From: Gammaproteobacteria bacterium
GTDB lineage: Bacteria; Pseudomonadota; Gammaproteobacteria; Methylococcales; DRLZ01
Direction of reading: 5' to 3'
NCBI GenBank assembly: GCA_022600935.1
Contig: JAHZJL010000140.1
Coordinates: 1-41,859 of the forward strand
Length of the DNA stretch: 41,859 nucleotides
Shown: in pieces, positions 21,997 to 32,209 of the stretch
How the letters are laid out: the number at the start of each line of letters is the position of its first letter
Numbering within the stretch: the stretch's first letter is position 1
Notes under the pieces: model-generated
Told to the model about the DNA's origin: nothing
Databases searched by the model: none
The model's input: only the letters and a program-made list of their open reading frames with translations
Position numbers and translations under genes: made by a program

Positions 21997-23201
21997 AAGT
22001 TTATTCCGTCAACTTTGGCAACTGTATGCATATCCTTGTCACCGCGTCCGGACAGGTTCACCAGCACTGACTGGTCCGGGCGCATGGTAGCCGCCAGTTT
22101 CGCAGCATAGGCCAGTGCGTGACTTGACTCAAGTGCCGGAATGATGCCTTCTTTGCGTGTCAGCGTGTGAAATGCCTGCAAAGCCTCCTGGTTTGTAACA
22201 TTGACATAATTGACCCGTCCCAGGTCTTTTAACCATGCGTGCTCAGGCCCTACTCCGGGATAATCAAGACCGGCTGAAATTGAGTGCGCTTCCTGAATCT
22301 GGCCATTGTCATCTTCCATCAGGTAGGTCCTGTTACCGTGCAATACTCCTGGCCGACCTGCACATAATGGAGCTGAATGACGCCCGGTTTCTATTCCTTC
22401 TCCAGCCGCTTCAACGCCATACATGGCCACATCATCATCTGCGATAAACGGATAAAACAAGCCGATTGCATTGGACCCTCCACCAACACAGGCAACCAGA
22501 GCATCCGGTAAACGCTGAGTTAAATCCTGAATCTGCTGACGGGCTTCCCGACCGATCACCGCCTGAAAATCACGTACCAGCGCCGGATAAGGATGTGGAC
22601 CAGCGACTGTTCCAATAATGTAAAATGTATCATCAACGTTAGTGACCCAATCCCGCATGGCTTCATTAAGCGCATCCTTGAGAGTTTTCGAGCCGGATTC
22701 AACAGGGACAACTGAAGCACCCAACAGTTTCATGCGATAGACATTCTGCTTTTGCCTTTCGACATCGACTGCGCCCATATAGACGACACATTCAAGCCCA
22801 AGCCGCGCAGCAACTGTTGCTGTTGCAACGCCATGCTGACCGGCACCGGTTTCAGCGATGATTCGGGTTTTCCCCATGCGGCTGGCCAGCAATGCCTGAC
22901 CAACTGTATTATTGACCTTGTGGGCGCCGGTATGGTTAAGGTCTTCACGCTTGAGGTAAATCTGCGCTCCGCCGATCAACTGACTCCAGTGTCTGGCGTG
23001 ATACAGTGGCGAAGGCCTCCCGACATAAGCCTGTAGATCGGCATCCAGTTCTGCGAGAAATTCAGCATCACTCAGATACTTCTGGTAGGCACGATTCAAT
23101 TCCTCCAATGGTTGCATCAGAGTTTCGGCAACGAACAATCCGCCATATGGCCCAAAATGACCGTGTTGATCCGGGTAGTTATACTGATTGAGTGATGTCA
23201 A
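21993..23201 (-). CDS. trpB: Tryptophan synthase beta subunit
   Basis: [28 protein letters not shown]. The open frame extends to 23366, but homology-like sequence begins at about [20 protein letters not shown]; probable TTG start at 23201. Confidence 0.95.
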   Translation of the reverse strand: MTSLNQYNYPDQHGHFGPYGGLFVAETLMQPLEELNRAYQKYLSDAEFLAELDADLQAYVGRPSPLYHARHWSQLIGGAQIYLKREDLNHTGAHKVNNTVGQALLASRMGKTRIIAETGAGQHGVATATVAARLGLECVVYMGAVDVERQKQNVYRMKLLGASVVPVESGSKTLKDALNEAMRDWVTNVDDTFYIIGTVAGPHPYPALVRDFQAVIGREARQQIQDLTQRLPDALVACVGGGSNAIGLFYPFIADDDVAMYGVEAAGEGIETGRHSAPLCAGRPGVLHGNRTYLMEDDNGQIQEAHSISAGLDYPGVGPEHAWLKDLGRVNYVNVTNQEALQAFHTLTRKEGIIPALESSHALAYAAKLAATMRPDQSVLVNLSGRGDKDMHTVAKVDGINL

Positions 23202-23847
23202 ATCTGTTAACCTCGTTGATAAATTCTTGTATTTTTGTGGAATCTTTAATTCCCTTGTCAGTTTCCACCCCACTGCTGACATCAACAGCATAAACACGGG
23301 CAGTCTCAAGCGCCATACAAACATTTGCTGCACACAAACCACCAGCCAGGATAAAAGGTGGCTCATTGTTTGTTATACCAGCGTTTTTCAACATCGACCA
23401 ATCAAATTGCAGGCCGGTGCCGCCATGCTCATCCGGGTGCCAGGCATCCAGTAACAACCCCTGGGCATTCTTGTAGGTTTGCGCGGCCTGTATAATATCA
23501 GAGCCTTGCCTGACTCGCACGGCCTTGATGTACGGTCTGTCAAATGAAGAGCAAAATGCCTGGTGTTCCTCGCCGTGGAATTGCAACACATCGATCGGTA
23601 CATTGTTCAGGATTTCATTGACAGTATAACTGTCTGAATTGACGAACAACCCCACGACAGTAACAAATGGTGGCAGTGCGTCAGTAATTACCCTGGCCTG
23701 CTCGATATTGACATGACGCATACTCTTGTGAAAAAAAACCAGGCCAATGGCATCAACACCAAGCATTGCAGCCGCCAGGGCATCTCCAGGCCGGGTAAAA
23801 CCACATATTTTAACCCGGGTTCTGGTTTTCGTGGAATACACTGTCAC
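23179..23847 (-). CDS. trpF: Phosphoribosylanthranilate isomerase
   Basis: [51 protein letters not shown]. Probable GTG start at 23847 within ORF 23179..23931. Confidence 0.94.
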   Translation of the reverse strand: MTVYSTKTRTRVKICGFTRPGDALAAAMLGVDAIGLVFFHKSMRHVNIEQARVITDALPPFVTVVGLFVNSDSYTVNEILNNVPIDVLQFHGEEHQAFCSSFDRPYIKAVRVRQGSDIIQAAQTYKNAQGLLLDAWHPDEHGGTGLQFDWSMLKNAGITNNEPPFILAGGLCAANVCMALETARVYAVDVSSGVETDKGIKDSTKIQEFINEVNRFDITQSV

Positions 23848-23893
23848 AATCGAATCAGTTAAAAAAAAATTATATTGGTTCAGGCAAGACGTT

Positions 23894-24700
23894 TTATTGA
23901 TTGGCAGCCAGCCAGTTCTGCCATAACTCAAACAAACTTTGATTCGATGCAGCCAAAAAAGAGCTTGTCAATTGCAAGGTATTTGTCTCTGCCTGGGTAT
24001 CAAGGCTCACGGAATGTCCTCCGGCTTCTCTTAAAATCAGTTCGCCTGCCGCGTAATCCCAGAGTTTCTGACTACCGTGCAAATAGAGCTGGAAGCGTTG
24101 CGCCGCCAGCCAACACCATTCCAGGGCACCAGATCCAAAACTTCGCATCGAAGCATACGGTGATTGGCGCATTAAACTTGTCGATAACTGATGTGTTAAA
24201 CGCTTGGTATCAATCACCGCAATGCTATGTTTTAATTGCTGTGTTGAATCATTAAGTTGAAGCGGAGTGTCGTTTAACCAGGCACCTCGACTGTACTCAG
24301 CAGCAAAACATTCATCTCTCATCGGGTCATAAACCACACCCAAAACCACTTGACCATTGTGGTACCAGGCCACTGAAACACAAAAAACCGGAATACCGGC
24401 AGCATAATTACGGGTTCCATCCAACGGATCAATGATCCATAACCCCAAATCTGGTTGAGATTGATAGTGTTCCAGCAAGGCATTGTGTTGCGCATCGGTC
24501 ATTTCTTCACCCAGAACCAGACTTCCTGGTACCAGATTTTTGAGCCGATGACTGAGATACTCCTGTGTTTCAGTATCAATTTTAGTCACAATGCCACCAT
24601 CCTCTTTTCTGGAATGACTGATATTGTCGAAACCTGGAATCAACAGAGTTTGACCGGCATCTCTGACGATATCAGTTAATTCACTTAGCTGCGGACTCAT
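23894..24700 (-). CDS. Inositol monophosphatase family protein (SuhB/CysQ-type phosphatase)
   Basis: GEE, WIIDPLDGTRNYAAGIPVFCVS (metal-binding DPLDGT), and C-terminal KLWDYAAGELILREAGG. Confidence 0.88.
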   Translation of the reverse strand: MSPQLSELTDIVRDAGQTLLIPGFDNISHSRKEDGGIVTKIDTETQEYLSHRLKNLVPGSLVLGEEMTDAQHNALLEHYQSQPDLGLWIIDPLDGTRNYAAGIPVFCVSVAWYHNGQVVLGVVYDPMRDECFAAEYSRGAWLNDTPLQLNDSTQQLKHSIAVIDTKRLTHQLSTSLMRQSPYASMRSFGSGALEWCWLAAQRFQLYLHGSQKLWDYAAGELILREAGGHSVSLDTQAETNTLQLTSSFLAASNQSLFELWQNWLAANQ

Positions 24701-24727
24701 TATGACGAATAGTGTTTAAAAAAAATA

Positions 24728-24760
24728 AAAGCCCCTGACAGAAAATCCGCCAGAGGCTTT
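24728..24760 (-). terminator. Rho-independent terminator for the VPLPA-CTERM gene
   Basis: Minus strand AAAGCCTCTGGCGG-ATTTT-CTGTCAGGGGCTTT (14-bp stem including three G-U pairs) followed by TATTTTTTTT. Confidence 0.85.
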
Positions 24761-24781
24761 AATGGATCAGTGACTAACGTA

Positions 24782-25432
24782 TTATACAGTAATACTGTAT
24801 GTCTGTTTACGACGTATTGCCATAAAACCCAAAATTGCCGAACCAAATAACCAGGCTGCTGCCGGTAATGGCACTGCAGTGATCACTCGAAACTGATCAT
24901 ATGTATCATTTCCACCAGCCGCTAGTTGTACACTGATCTGGTTGGGCGAAATAAACTGGAAGTTATTTCGGTCACTACCAGTCAAACCACGTCTGTTAGT
25001 ACCAGGACCATAGGTCACTCCGTTCAGACCCATATCTTCCCAACGGCTTCCTGGATCAGTATTATCCAGTTTACTGTTGGTCCAGATCACTCCCAGCACT
25101 TCATTGCTGAAAGTAAAGGTGACTGTGTTTGATGTCACCGAGGAATCACTTTGCGGATCAAAATGGAAAAAATGACTTTGCACAGTCTCACCAGCAGCAA
25201 TATTGTTACTGCCCGAAGGCACTTTGCTCATACTGCGATTTCTTTCCAATGTTACTACATTTTCATCAAACGCATAAATAATAGTATCGCTTTCCAGGCT
25301 TCCAGGTGCTACATCTGCTTGCGCACCAATCACGCCTCCTGTAGTAGCACTGATCAGCGATGCGCCTGACATACCGGAATAACCAAACAGCCCCAGTAAT
25401 ATCAAAACTAACCTAACCTGCTTTCTCCTCAT
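24782..25432 (-). CDS. Secreted VPLPA-CTERM (PEP-CTERM-like) sorting-domain protein
   Basis: N-terminal signal peptide; C-terminal VPLPAAAWLFGSAILGFMAIRRKQ: motif, TM helix and basic cluster. Confidence 0.82.
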   Translation of the reverse strand: MRRKQVRLVLILLGLFGYSGMSGASLISATTGGVIGAQADVAPGSLESDTIIYAFDENVVTLERNRSMSKVPSGSNNIAAGETVQSHFFHFDPQSDSSVTSNTVTFTFSNEVLGVIWTNSKLDNTDPGSRWEDMGLNGVTYGPGTNRRGLTGSDRNNFQFISPNQISVQLAAGGNDTYDQFRVITAVPLPAAAWLFGSAILGFMAIRRKQTYSITV

Positions 25433-25725
25433 TAAATCCTCCTTAAAATGTGCAGAGATTTGAATAAAACACTACCAAGTCAATAAGCTGTAATTGCATA
25501 AGCAATCAATACACCTTATCGCTCCCAGACCCAACCTTTTATTTCAGTTTTCTTCCTGCTCCGAAAGATTTAATGGACAGGGCTTTCGATAATATTTTTT
25601 TAATTAATGACGATATATAGCTTGTTATTGTTGTACAACCTAGGTATAGATTTCAATGACTCATGTTTTTGGAACTAGAGCTGCTGCCAAAATGACACTC
25701 TGACCCATTCCAACACCTGGTTATC

Positions 25726-25753
25726 GGGACTGATTACGTTTGTAATCAGTCCC
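25726..25753. repeat. Perfect 12-bp stem / 4-nt loop inverted repeat in non-coding DNA
   Basis: GGGACTGATTAC-GTTT-GTAATCAGTCCC read directly; outer ACCT/AGGT can extend it with a bulge. No T tract follows on either strand. Confidence 0.85.
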
Positions 25754-26315
25754 AGGTCACTTTGAACGATATTCCGGTAAAATGCGTCTCGATATTAAGA
25801 AGCTGTCAGCTTTAATCAGACCCCAAAATGCCAGGAAAATTCAAATTTCTGGTTGCCCAAAAGTAAATACTACGTTATCAGATTGTTCAAGAACAGTCCA
25901 ATGTTTGCAGTAAGCGACCAATGACTCAAAAATTTATCTGAACTTTGCTGTGCTCCAGATTAATCAGACTCAATGTAATATTGCTTACTTTTCAATCTGA
26001 TACTGCTTACCTGAAAACATTATACCGAAAAGTTTAGACTGGTTATATTACCAGATAGTGAATTAATGCAAATTTTTCAGTGTGCTCAAATTCAATACAA
26101 GGAAAATGACCCGCCTAAACCCTGTTCATCCATTTGTTATCGTTAATTGTATTCGGATAGTCTGGATATCAGATTTAGACTGAAAAGTTATTATTAAAGT
26201 CCATTGCACTACTCAACCACATACGCTAAGCAGTTTTTAGGATACAGGCAGTATTGATAATAATAATTACCGTTAAAAGCTAAAAATTTTCAGGGGAACA
26301 GATGAAACACAAGAG

Positions 26316-27092
26316 TTACATGTAGACATTTTTTAGCTTTAAACCTGGTTGCATCAAATGGCACGCCCATTCAATCCATCTGTTCGTCGTCAGAGAGCCC
26401 GCCAGAACCCGACTGAACAGTCCTGGCGATTCAACCAGAAAACGTCCACATTCATAGCTAAATGTCGATGTTGAGTAATAACCAGGCATGGTAGTAAACG
26501 CGGAACGGTAACCTGCTTTTTTTACATACTCAAGAACAACCGGATTATAACGTCCCTTAGGATAACAAAAGCTGCTCACTTCATTACCCAGCTGATCTTC
26601 CAGTAATGTTTTGGAATCTATGATTTCAGTGTTGAGTTGCCCGACATTGATTTTGTTGAGCTTGGGGTGATTCATGGTATGACAACCAATTTCCATGCCC
26701 AGCTTCGTCATCTCCTTGCGATGATTTGCCTGCATACTGGGAAACGGAATCGTAAACCCAGGTCTTTTTTCATCACTCCATTGTCTGTTTGATGCATTGA
26801 CCCAGCGGGTAATATTATCAAAACCCGGTATCACAAAAAAGGTGGCCTTAAATCCGTACTCCAGTAACAACGGAAGTGCTTTGTCATAGTTATCCAGCAA
26901 TCCGTCATCAAATGTTAACAGTGCATATTTTCCACTGTCTGTTGTTGGCAAGGATAACAGCTCGGAGCACGTCAACGTTGTAAATCCATGGGATTTCAAT
27001 AACTCCAGGTGTTGTCGAAACAACTCGACAGACAGAGTTTCTGGACCGACATTACCAATTGAATGGTAATAAAAAACGGGAACTTTCAACAT
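26316..27092 (-). CDS. Polysaccharide deacetylase (NodB) family protein
   Basis: LTFDDGLLDNYDKALPLLLEYGFKATFFVIP, EIGCHTMNHPKL, FCYPKGRY. Confidence 0.9.
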   Translation of the reverse strand: MLKVPVFYYHSIGNVGPETLSVELFRQHLELLKSHGFTTLTCSELLSLPTTDSGKYALLTFDDGLLDNYDKALPLLLEYGFKATFFVIPGFDNITRWVNASNRQWSDEKRPGFTIPFPSMQANHRKEMTKLGMEIGCHTMNHPKLNKINVGQLNTEIIDSKTLLEDQLGNEVSSFCYPKGRYNPVVLEYVKKAGYRSAFTTMPGYYSTSTFSYECGRFLVESPGLFSRVLAGSLTTNRWIEWACHLMQPGLKLKNVYM

Positions 27093-27169
27093 AACGATCC
27101 AGGATTCTTGGAAATCACCTCAATGACAGTTTATTACCCTGCACTGGATGTATTAAGAGATGACTATAA

Positions 27170-28303
27170 TCAATAACCCTGAACTGACTTAACTTCTTTA
27201 AGCGTGGGGCTTTTACTGTTAATAAAAGTCTCAGTCATATGGTAGGCTTCATCGTCTGTATACTGCTTTGGCGGATGCTTACAGAAATACGCAGATGGCC
27301 CATCGAGAATACCGCCAATCCCGCGTTCGAGGGCAATTTTCACACAACGAATGGAATCAATCGCGACTCCGGCTGAATTTGGTGAATCTTCAACTGACAG
27401 TCTTAATTCCAGATTCAGCGGAACATCGCCGAACAAACGCCCCTCCATACGCAGAAAACATAACTTGTTGTCTTTCTGCCAGGGCACATAATCGCTTGGC
27501 CCGATATGTATATTCTCGGCATCGAGCCGGTCTCCGGCGACTGACTGAACAGCTTCGGTCTTGGATGTTTTCTTGGAATCCAGTCTGTCCTTGTTCAACA
27601 TATTCAGAAAATCGGTATTTCCACCGGTATTGAGCTGATACGTGCGGTCAAGCTTGACACCTCGCTTATTGAACAAGTCAGTCAGCAACCGATGAGTGAT
27701 GGTTGCTCCCAGCTGGGCTTTGATATCATCGCCGATCAACGGTAAATTTGCTTCTTCAAAGCGTTTCGCCCAGATCGGGTCGCTGGCGATAAAAACCGGG
27801 ATATTGTTGATAAACGCTACTCCGGCCTGCAATGCACATTCTGCATAGAACCGGGTTGCCTGCTCAGAACCGACAGGCAGGTAATTGACCAGCATTTCCG
27901 CACCTGATTCCTTGAGTTTTTTAACCACTTGCTGCTCGCTGGGTTGGGGTAATTCAGCCGGCAGGAAAGTGGAGCCATCGGGATAATTCGACATATGCTC
28001 GGAATATCCATCAAGTAAAGCACCCATTTCAACCACAGTTCCTGTATCAGGCAGATCAGCACAAAACACTGTGGTGCAGTTAGGCAGACTGAATACTGCT
28101 TCAGCGACATCCTTACCGACTTTACGCTTATCGATATCGAATGCAGCAACAACTTCTATATCAGAGGGTTTATATCCTCCCAATTTCCAATGCATTAAAC
28201 CGGTGACGTCGTCAGGATTGGCTTTTGAATAATAGTGAATCCCCTGCACCAGTGAACTGGCGCAATTGCCAACACCTACAATCGCTATTTTTATTTTATT
28301 CAT
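27170..28303 (-). CDS. Inositol-3-phosphate synthase (myo-inositol-1-phosphate synthase)
   Basis: [87 protein letters not shown] are characteristic of prokaryotic MIPS. Confidence 0.93.
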   Translation of the reverse strand: MNKIKIAIVGVGNCASSLVQGIHYYSKANPDDVTGLMHWKLGGYKPSDIEVVAAFDIDKRKVGKDVAEAVFSLPNCTTVFCADLPDTGTVVEMGALLDGYSEHMSNYPDGSTFLPAELPQPSEQQVVKKLKESGAEMLVNYLPVGSEQATRFYAECALQAGVAFINNIPVFIASDPIWAKRFEEANLPLIGDDIKAQLGATITHRLLTDLFNKRGVKLDRTYQLNTGGNTDFLNMLNKDRLDSKKTSKTEAVQSVAGDRLDAENIHIGPSDYVPWQKDNKLCFLRMEGRLFGDVPLNLELRLSVEDSPNSAGVAIDSIRCVKIALERGIGGILDGPSAYFCKHPPKQYTDDEAYHMTETFINSKSPTLKEVKSVQGY

Positions 28304-28572
28304 CGTTGTTCTACATTACTGTGACATGAAATCAGTCCATGCAAATGATTCAGCTGATCGATTGACACTGGGTTAGTCATGACCACAATTTGCATTGCAG
28401 CGAATATCATGTCATTCAACCTCTCACCTGCTATACCATCCCTACCGGGATGGAAGCGCTCAACTACAGCTTTTACATAATCTGCATGTTTATTATTGTT
28501 TGCATTACACTCTCTACGCTGACACCAGATAGACTTGAAAACAAGCATCGAGAGAGAATCAATGGCTTTCAA
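28300..28572 (-). CDS. Candidate small ORF (90 aa) filling the gap between mprF and the inositol phosphate synthase gene
   Basis: TTG-initiated frame; stop TGA overlaps the synthase start as ATGA. No family recognised. Confidence 0.25.
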   Translation of the reverse strand: MKAIDSLSMLVFKSIWCQRRECNANNNKHADYVKAVVERFHPGRDGIAGERLNDMIFAAMQIVVMTNPVSIDQLNHLHGLISCHSNVEQR

Positions 28573-28641
28573 TGAATCCTGTTTCTATTTTACAGATGTT
28601 TTGCGCACTACTCGTTAAATTTTTACCTGAATCACATCCTC

Positions 28642-31218
28642 TCACACGGTATCGGAACGCAATTGAGTTGATTTCGGTAAATCAAGACGCCTCAGGTCGC
28701 GCAAAATACGGTAAGTTTTACGGCCTCCGGGAGATACCAGATATTTCGGAGAATACACCGGGCTGTACTGATCCAGCCATTGTCGGAGCTCATCAATTCC
28801 AATTCCAAGAGCGGCATGGTTTGAATGGTATAAAAAAGCACCAGTCCGGCTCAACACCGGTTTTAAAGGATGATATTCATGGTCTGCAGCAGGTACCAAA
28901 CCCATATTAAAATTTGCTACACCTTGATGCTGCAGAAAACCAATCAACTCGATCTGCAAGAAGTCCATGATGTGATCCGGTGCATGTTGATGAAAGCGTC
29001 TTAAATCCAAACCGGATTCTTTCTGATCAGCAGTATCCAGAATCACTGCAAAGGCCATCAGCTGACGATTGATTCTAACCACAGCACAGGAAAAATTTCT
29101 GATATAGAATGGATCAAAGAATCCGTCAGAATAGCCATATTCGACGATTGCGTTTTGCTCCAGCCAGCTGTCTGACACCGCTTTTAATTCCGGGATGAGC
29201 GGTTCCAGCGCATCTCCAGAAACCACCTCAAAAACTGCTCCGGCATCGGTTAAGACCCGATGAATACCTTGCAATTCAGGACTCAATGATTCATTGAATG
29301 CATAATCCTTGAGAGGGATCATCACATCCTCGCCAAGTTGCTCAAACAATAAATCGAAATCTTCGTATAACGTCAGGTGCGCGTCATCAACCAGGAAAAA
29401 CACAGGCCATCCACCATAACGGTCACACAAACCTCGAAATTGCCAGACCAGTTCCGCAAATTCCTTTTCGTCACCAATCGGACTGCCAAGTACAACCCAT
29501 GATTTGCCATAAATCTGATACATCAGAAAACTGTGCTCTGTGGGGCTGAAAAATATCCGTTTATCACCCAGCAAAACCAGATTTGAGCGAATTTCTCTGG
29601 CATTGGCAAGTATCTTGCGAATTGTCTCCAATACCTCGGATTCCGGTCTTTGAGGCAATGGATCTGGCCGGAGTAAATAAACCAGGGTAAACACTGAGGC
29701 GATAACCAAAACCAGCGCGATAGATCTTAAAAACCGCGAGTAATCATGATCGAACCCGACCAAAGTCCATAATTCAGTGGTATACGGAATTTCCTTGAAT
29801 GAAAACAATCCCAACCACACTGTTGTCACCAGGGTTACAGAAAGCAGGCTGACCCATTCCACAGGAAATCCTTCCTGATGCAGTGTGGCTTTACGATAAA
29901 ACTGCACTCTGGCAAGCCAGAGCAAAATCAAAACAAGGCTCAAACTGATCGCTTCCTTGAAACCCAGTCCTTTGAGCAATGATGTCACAATACCAGTAAC
30001 CAGCAGCACCACTGCCAACCAGAATGCCGAATACAAACGTTTTGAAATTCCTCGTGCCGCAAGAAACAACCCCAGCCCCGCTGCCGCTCCCATCAAGTGC
30101 GACAACTCAACAACAGATAAGGGAATATGCAAGACCAGCAGTTTCCTATCAAATCCAATTGGAATCGAACCTGACAATAAAAGGATAATGCCGGCAAGCA
30201 GAACCAGCATGGACAGAATTTGCGGACCGAATTCATGCAACACATCGAAAGTTGTATCCTGTATTCCTTCCAGGCTCTCCCTTTTCAGCATGGCTTCATG
30301 CCAGGTAAACACAATGGATGCAATGATCAATGGAGTCAGATAGTAAATCATTCTGAACATCAGAATGGATGCCAGCAGCGCCGCTGGCGAAATTTGCGGC
30401 AGCCCCAGCAGAATGACAGATTCGAAAACTCCAATGCCACCAGGCACATTGCTCGCGCTACCAGCTATCAAAGCAATGGCAAATACCCCCAAAAACCCCA
30501 GGTAACTGAGGTCAATCCCGGAAGGCAGCAAAACATAAATCAGTAACGCTACCAGACACAGATTTGTCGTGCCCAGGGTAATTTGTTTGAGAATTGTCAG
30601 CGAAGCAGGCAGTCGAATTGACCAGTTACCCAGGGTAATTGTCAAAGGCTTGTTTCTGGAATACAGAATATAACCGGTAACACTGGCTAAAATTATCCAA
30701 CCCATTGCGCGCATTAATATCGGTGAAAACGGCAAATCGGATTTGGAAATGGAATCAGCGCCATGCATGACCATCGATAACGCAAAAATCACGCTCATCC
30801 CGAAGATTGTAGTCAGCGCACACATTGAACTGACTGCTGCCACCTCCACAGTCGATAATCCGATCAACGAGTAGATGCGATAGCGAATGGAAGTACCGGT
30901 GAGCATTGCGAAACCGATATTGTTACCGAATACAGAAGCCAGAAAAGATGCAGTTGCGGAGCTACTGTATTTCACCTTGCGGCGAATATGATGCAAGGCA
31001 ACAATGTCATAGCCGGTAATCGTCAGATAGCTGCTGAAAGTGATCAGCAACGCCAGGATCAGGTATTCTATCGGGAACGAGGTCAGATGATTGCGCAGAT
31101 CATGCAGGCTGATGGTATGTAAGGTATTGTAGATAACCCAGAAAGCAGCACTGACAATGACGATACTGATCAATGCTCCGATCTGTACCATCAGCTTCTT
31201 GCCTAATTGACTTTCCAT
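28642..31218 (-). CDS. mprF: Bifunctional MprF-like protein (flippase domain plus DUF2156 aminoacyl-phosphatidylglycerol synthase domain)
   Basis: About 858 aa, many TM segments, ASNVPGGIGVFESVILLGLP (UPF0104/LPG flippase), C-terminal SPTEHSFLMYQIYGKSWVVLGSPIGD and FNMGLVPAA region. Likely ATG 31218 within ORF 28642..31236. Confidence 0.87.
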   Translation of the reverse strand: MESQLGKKLMVQIGALISIVIVSAAFWVIYNTLHTISLHDLRNHLTSFPIEYLILALLITFSSYLTITGYDIVALHHIRRKVKYSSSATASFLASVFGNNIGFAMLTGTSIRYRIYSLIGLSTVEVAAVSSMCALTTIFGMSVIFALSMVMHGADSISKSDLPFSPILMRAMGWIILASVTGYILYSRNKPLTITLGNWSIRLPASLTILKQITLGTTNLCLVALLIYVLLPSGIDLSYLGFLGVFAIALIAGSASNVPGGIGVFESVILLGLPQISPAALLASILMFRMIYYLTPLIIASIVFTWHEAMLKRESLEGIQDTTFDVLHEFGPQILSMLVLLAGIILLLSGSIPIGFDRKLLVLHIPLSVVELSHLMGAAAGLGLFLAARGISKRLYSAFWLAVVLLVTGIVTSLLKGLGFKEAISLSLVLILLWLARVQFYRKATLHQEGFPVEWVSLLSVTLVTTVWLGLFSFKEIPYTTELWTLVGFDHDYSRFLRSIALVLVIASVFTLVYLLRPDPLPQRPESEVLETIRKILANAREIRSNLVLLGDKRIFFSPTEHSFLMYQIYGKSWVVLGSPIGDEKEFAELVWQFRGLCDRYGGWPVFFLVDDAHLTLYEDFDLLFEQLGEDVMIPLKDYAFNESLSPELQGIHRVLTDAGAVFEVVSGDALEPLIPELKAVSDSWLEQNAIVEYGYSDGFFDPFYIRNFSCAVVRINRQLMAFAVILDTADQKESGLDLRRFHQHAPDHIMDFLQIELIGFLQHQGVANFNMGLVPAADHEYHPLKPVLSRTGAFLYHSNHAALGIGIDELRQWLDQYSPVYSPKYLVSPGGRKTYRILRDLRRLDLPKSTQLRSDTV

Positions 31219-31290
31219 ACCTGTTCTCCTTAACATGTCAAGCTGGTTTTCGCTTGATTATTCAAGTTGGCAGCACTGACAGCCCTAAAA

Positions 31291-31329
31291 TCAGGTTGTC
31301 AGGATCAATATCCTGATTGAAAAACCTGA
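31291..31329. promoter_or_regulatory. Nested dyad in the mprF / fkbM-type methyltransferase divergent intergenic region; possible operator
   Basis: Outer TCAGGTT (31291-31297)/AACCTGA (31323-31329), inner TCAGGAT (31299-31305)/ATCCTGA (31310-31316), read directly. Confidence 0.4.
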
Positions 31330-31475
31330 CCTTCTTGTCATCACCTGTCAATCAGGCGACAACACTAATTTGAACGATTGTATTCTAGGATAGAAAAATC
31401 AGCTAGGCATTTCAATGCTTAATGTAAGCTGATAGTGTGTTTGCCCTGAATAACAACTGACAATATAGCAAAACC

Positions 31476-32198
31476 ATGCAACAACAATTATCGCTTCCTT
31501 ACAGGCTCAGACTGTGGCTGGTCAAAGTGTTTGACAAACTGTGCCAGATTCCCAAATGGAGAACACTCGATTCAGTCTTGCAAAACGCATCCTCAACCAA
31601 CAAGCAACTGTTTTTTATACAGATTGGAGCGAATGACGGAGTCATTTACGACCCGATTCACAGATTTGTCAAACACTTTCACTGGCAAGGCATATTGGTT
31701 GAACCGGTCCCGAATTATTTCAACAAACTGAGGGGAAACTATGCCAGTCACAATAACCTGATCTTTGAAAACGTAGCAATTTCCGACCAGAACGTCATAC
31801 GAAATTTTTTTCGGGTGCGCGATGACCTGGAATTTCTTCCTGAATGGTGCAACGGTCTGGGGACATTTGACCGCGATGTGTTGTTAAGCCACAGATGGGC
31901 TATTCCCAACCTGGAAGACTATGTCGTCACCGAGCAAGTCCAGTGTATGACATTCCAGCAATTACTCGACAAACATGCCATCACACACATCGATGTCTTG
32001 TTAATCGATACCGAGGGCCATGATCTTCTGATCCTGCAACAGATTGATTTTGCTGCTCTACGTCCATCGATATTACTATATGAGCATGAATATATCAGTA
32101 AGGAAGACAGGGCTGGTTTTGAGAAAATCCTGATTAAACATGGTTACAGGCTGTCACATCATCTGGGCAATACTCTAGCATATAGCCAAGTCCCGTGA
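31476..32198 (+). CDS. FkbM family methyltransferase
   Basis: FFIQIGANDGVIYDPIHRF, GILVEPVPNYFNKL, ENVAISDQN, IDVLLIDTEGHDLLIL. Confidence 0.88.
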   Translation: MQQQLSLPYRLRLWLVKVFDKLCQIPKWRTLDSVLQNASSTNKQLFFIQIGANDGVIYDPIHRFVKHFHWQGILVEPVPNYFNKLRGNYASHNNLIFENVAISDQNVIRNFFRVRDDLEFLPEWCNGLGTFDRDVLLSHRWAIPNLEDYVVTEQVQCMTFQQLLDKHAITHIDVLLIDTEGHDLLILQQIDFAALRPSILLYEHEYISKEDRAGFEKILIKHGYRLSHHLGNTLAYSQVP

Positions 32199-32209
32199 TT
32201 ATCCCTCAA

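Noticed and set aside
25680-25870. Possible decayed insertion-sequence end (TGTCAGCTTTAATCAGACCCC and inverted TGTCATTTTGGCAG)
   Set aside because: The TGTCA-like ends point away from each other and I could not match a defined IS family or a transposase remnant.
29957-30343. 128-aa plus-strand ORF inside mprF
   Set aside because: Antisense shadow of mprF.
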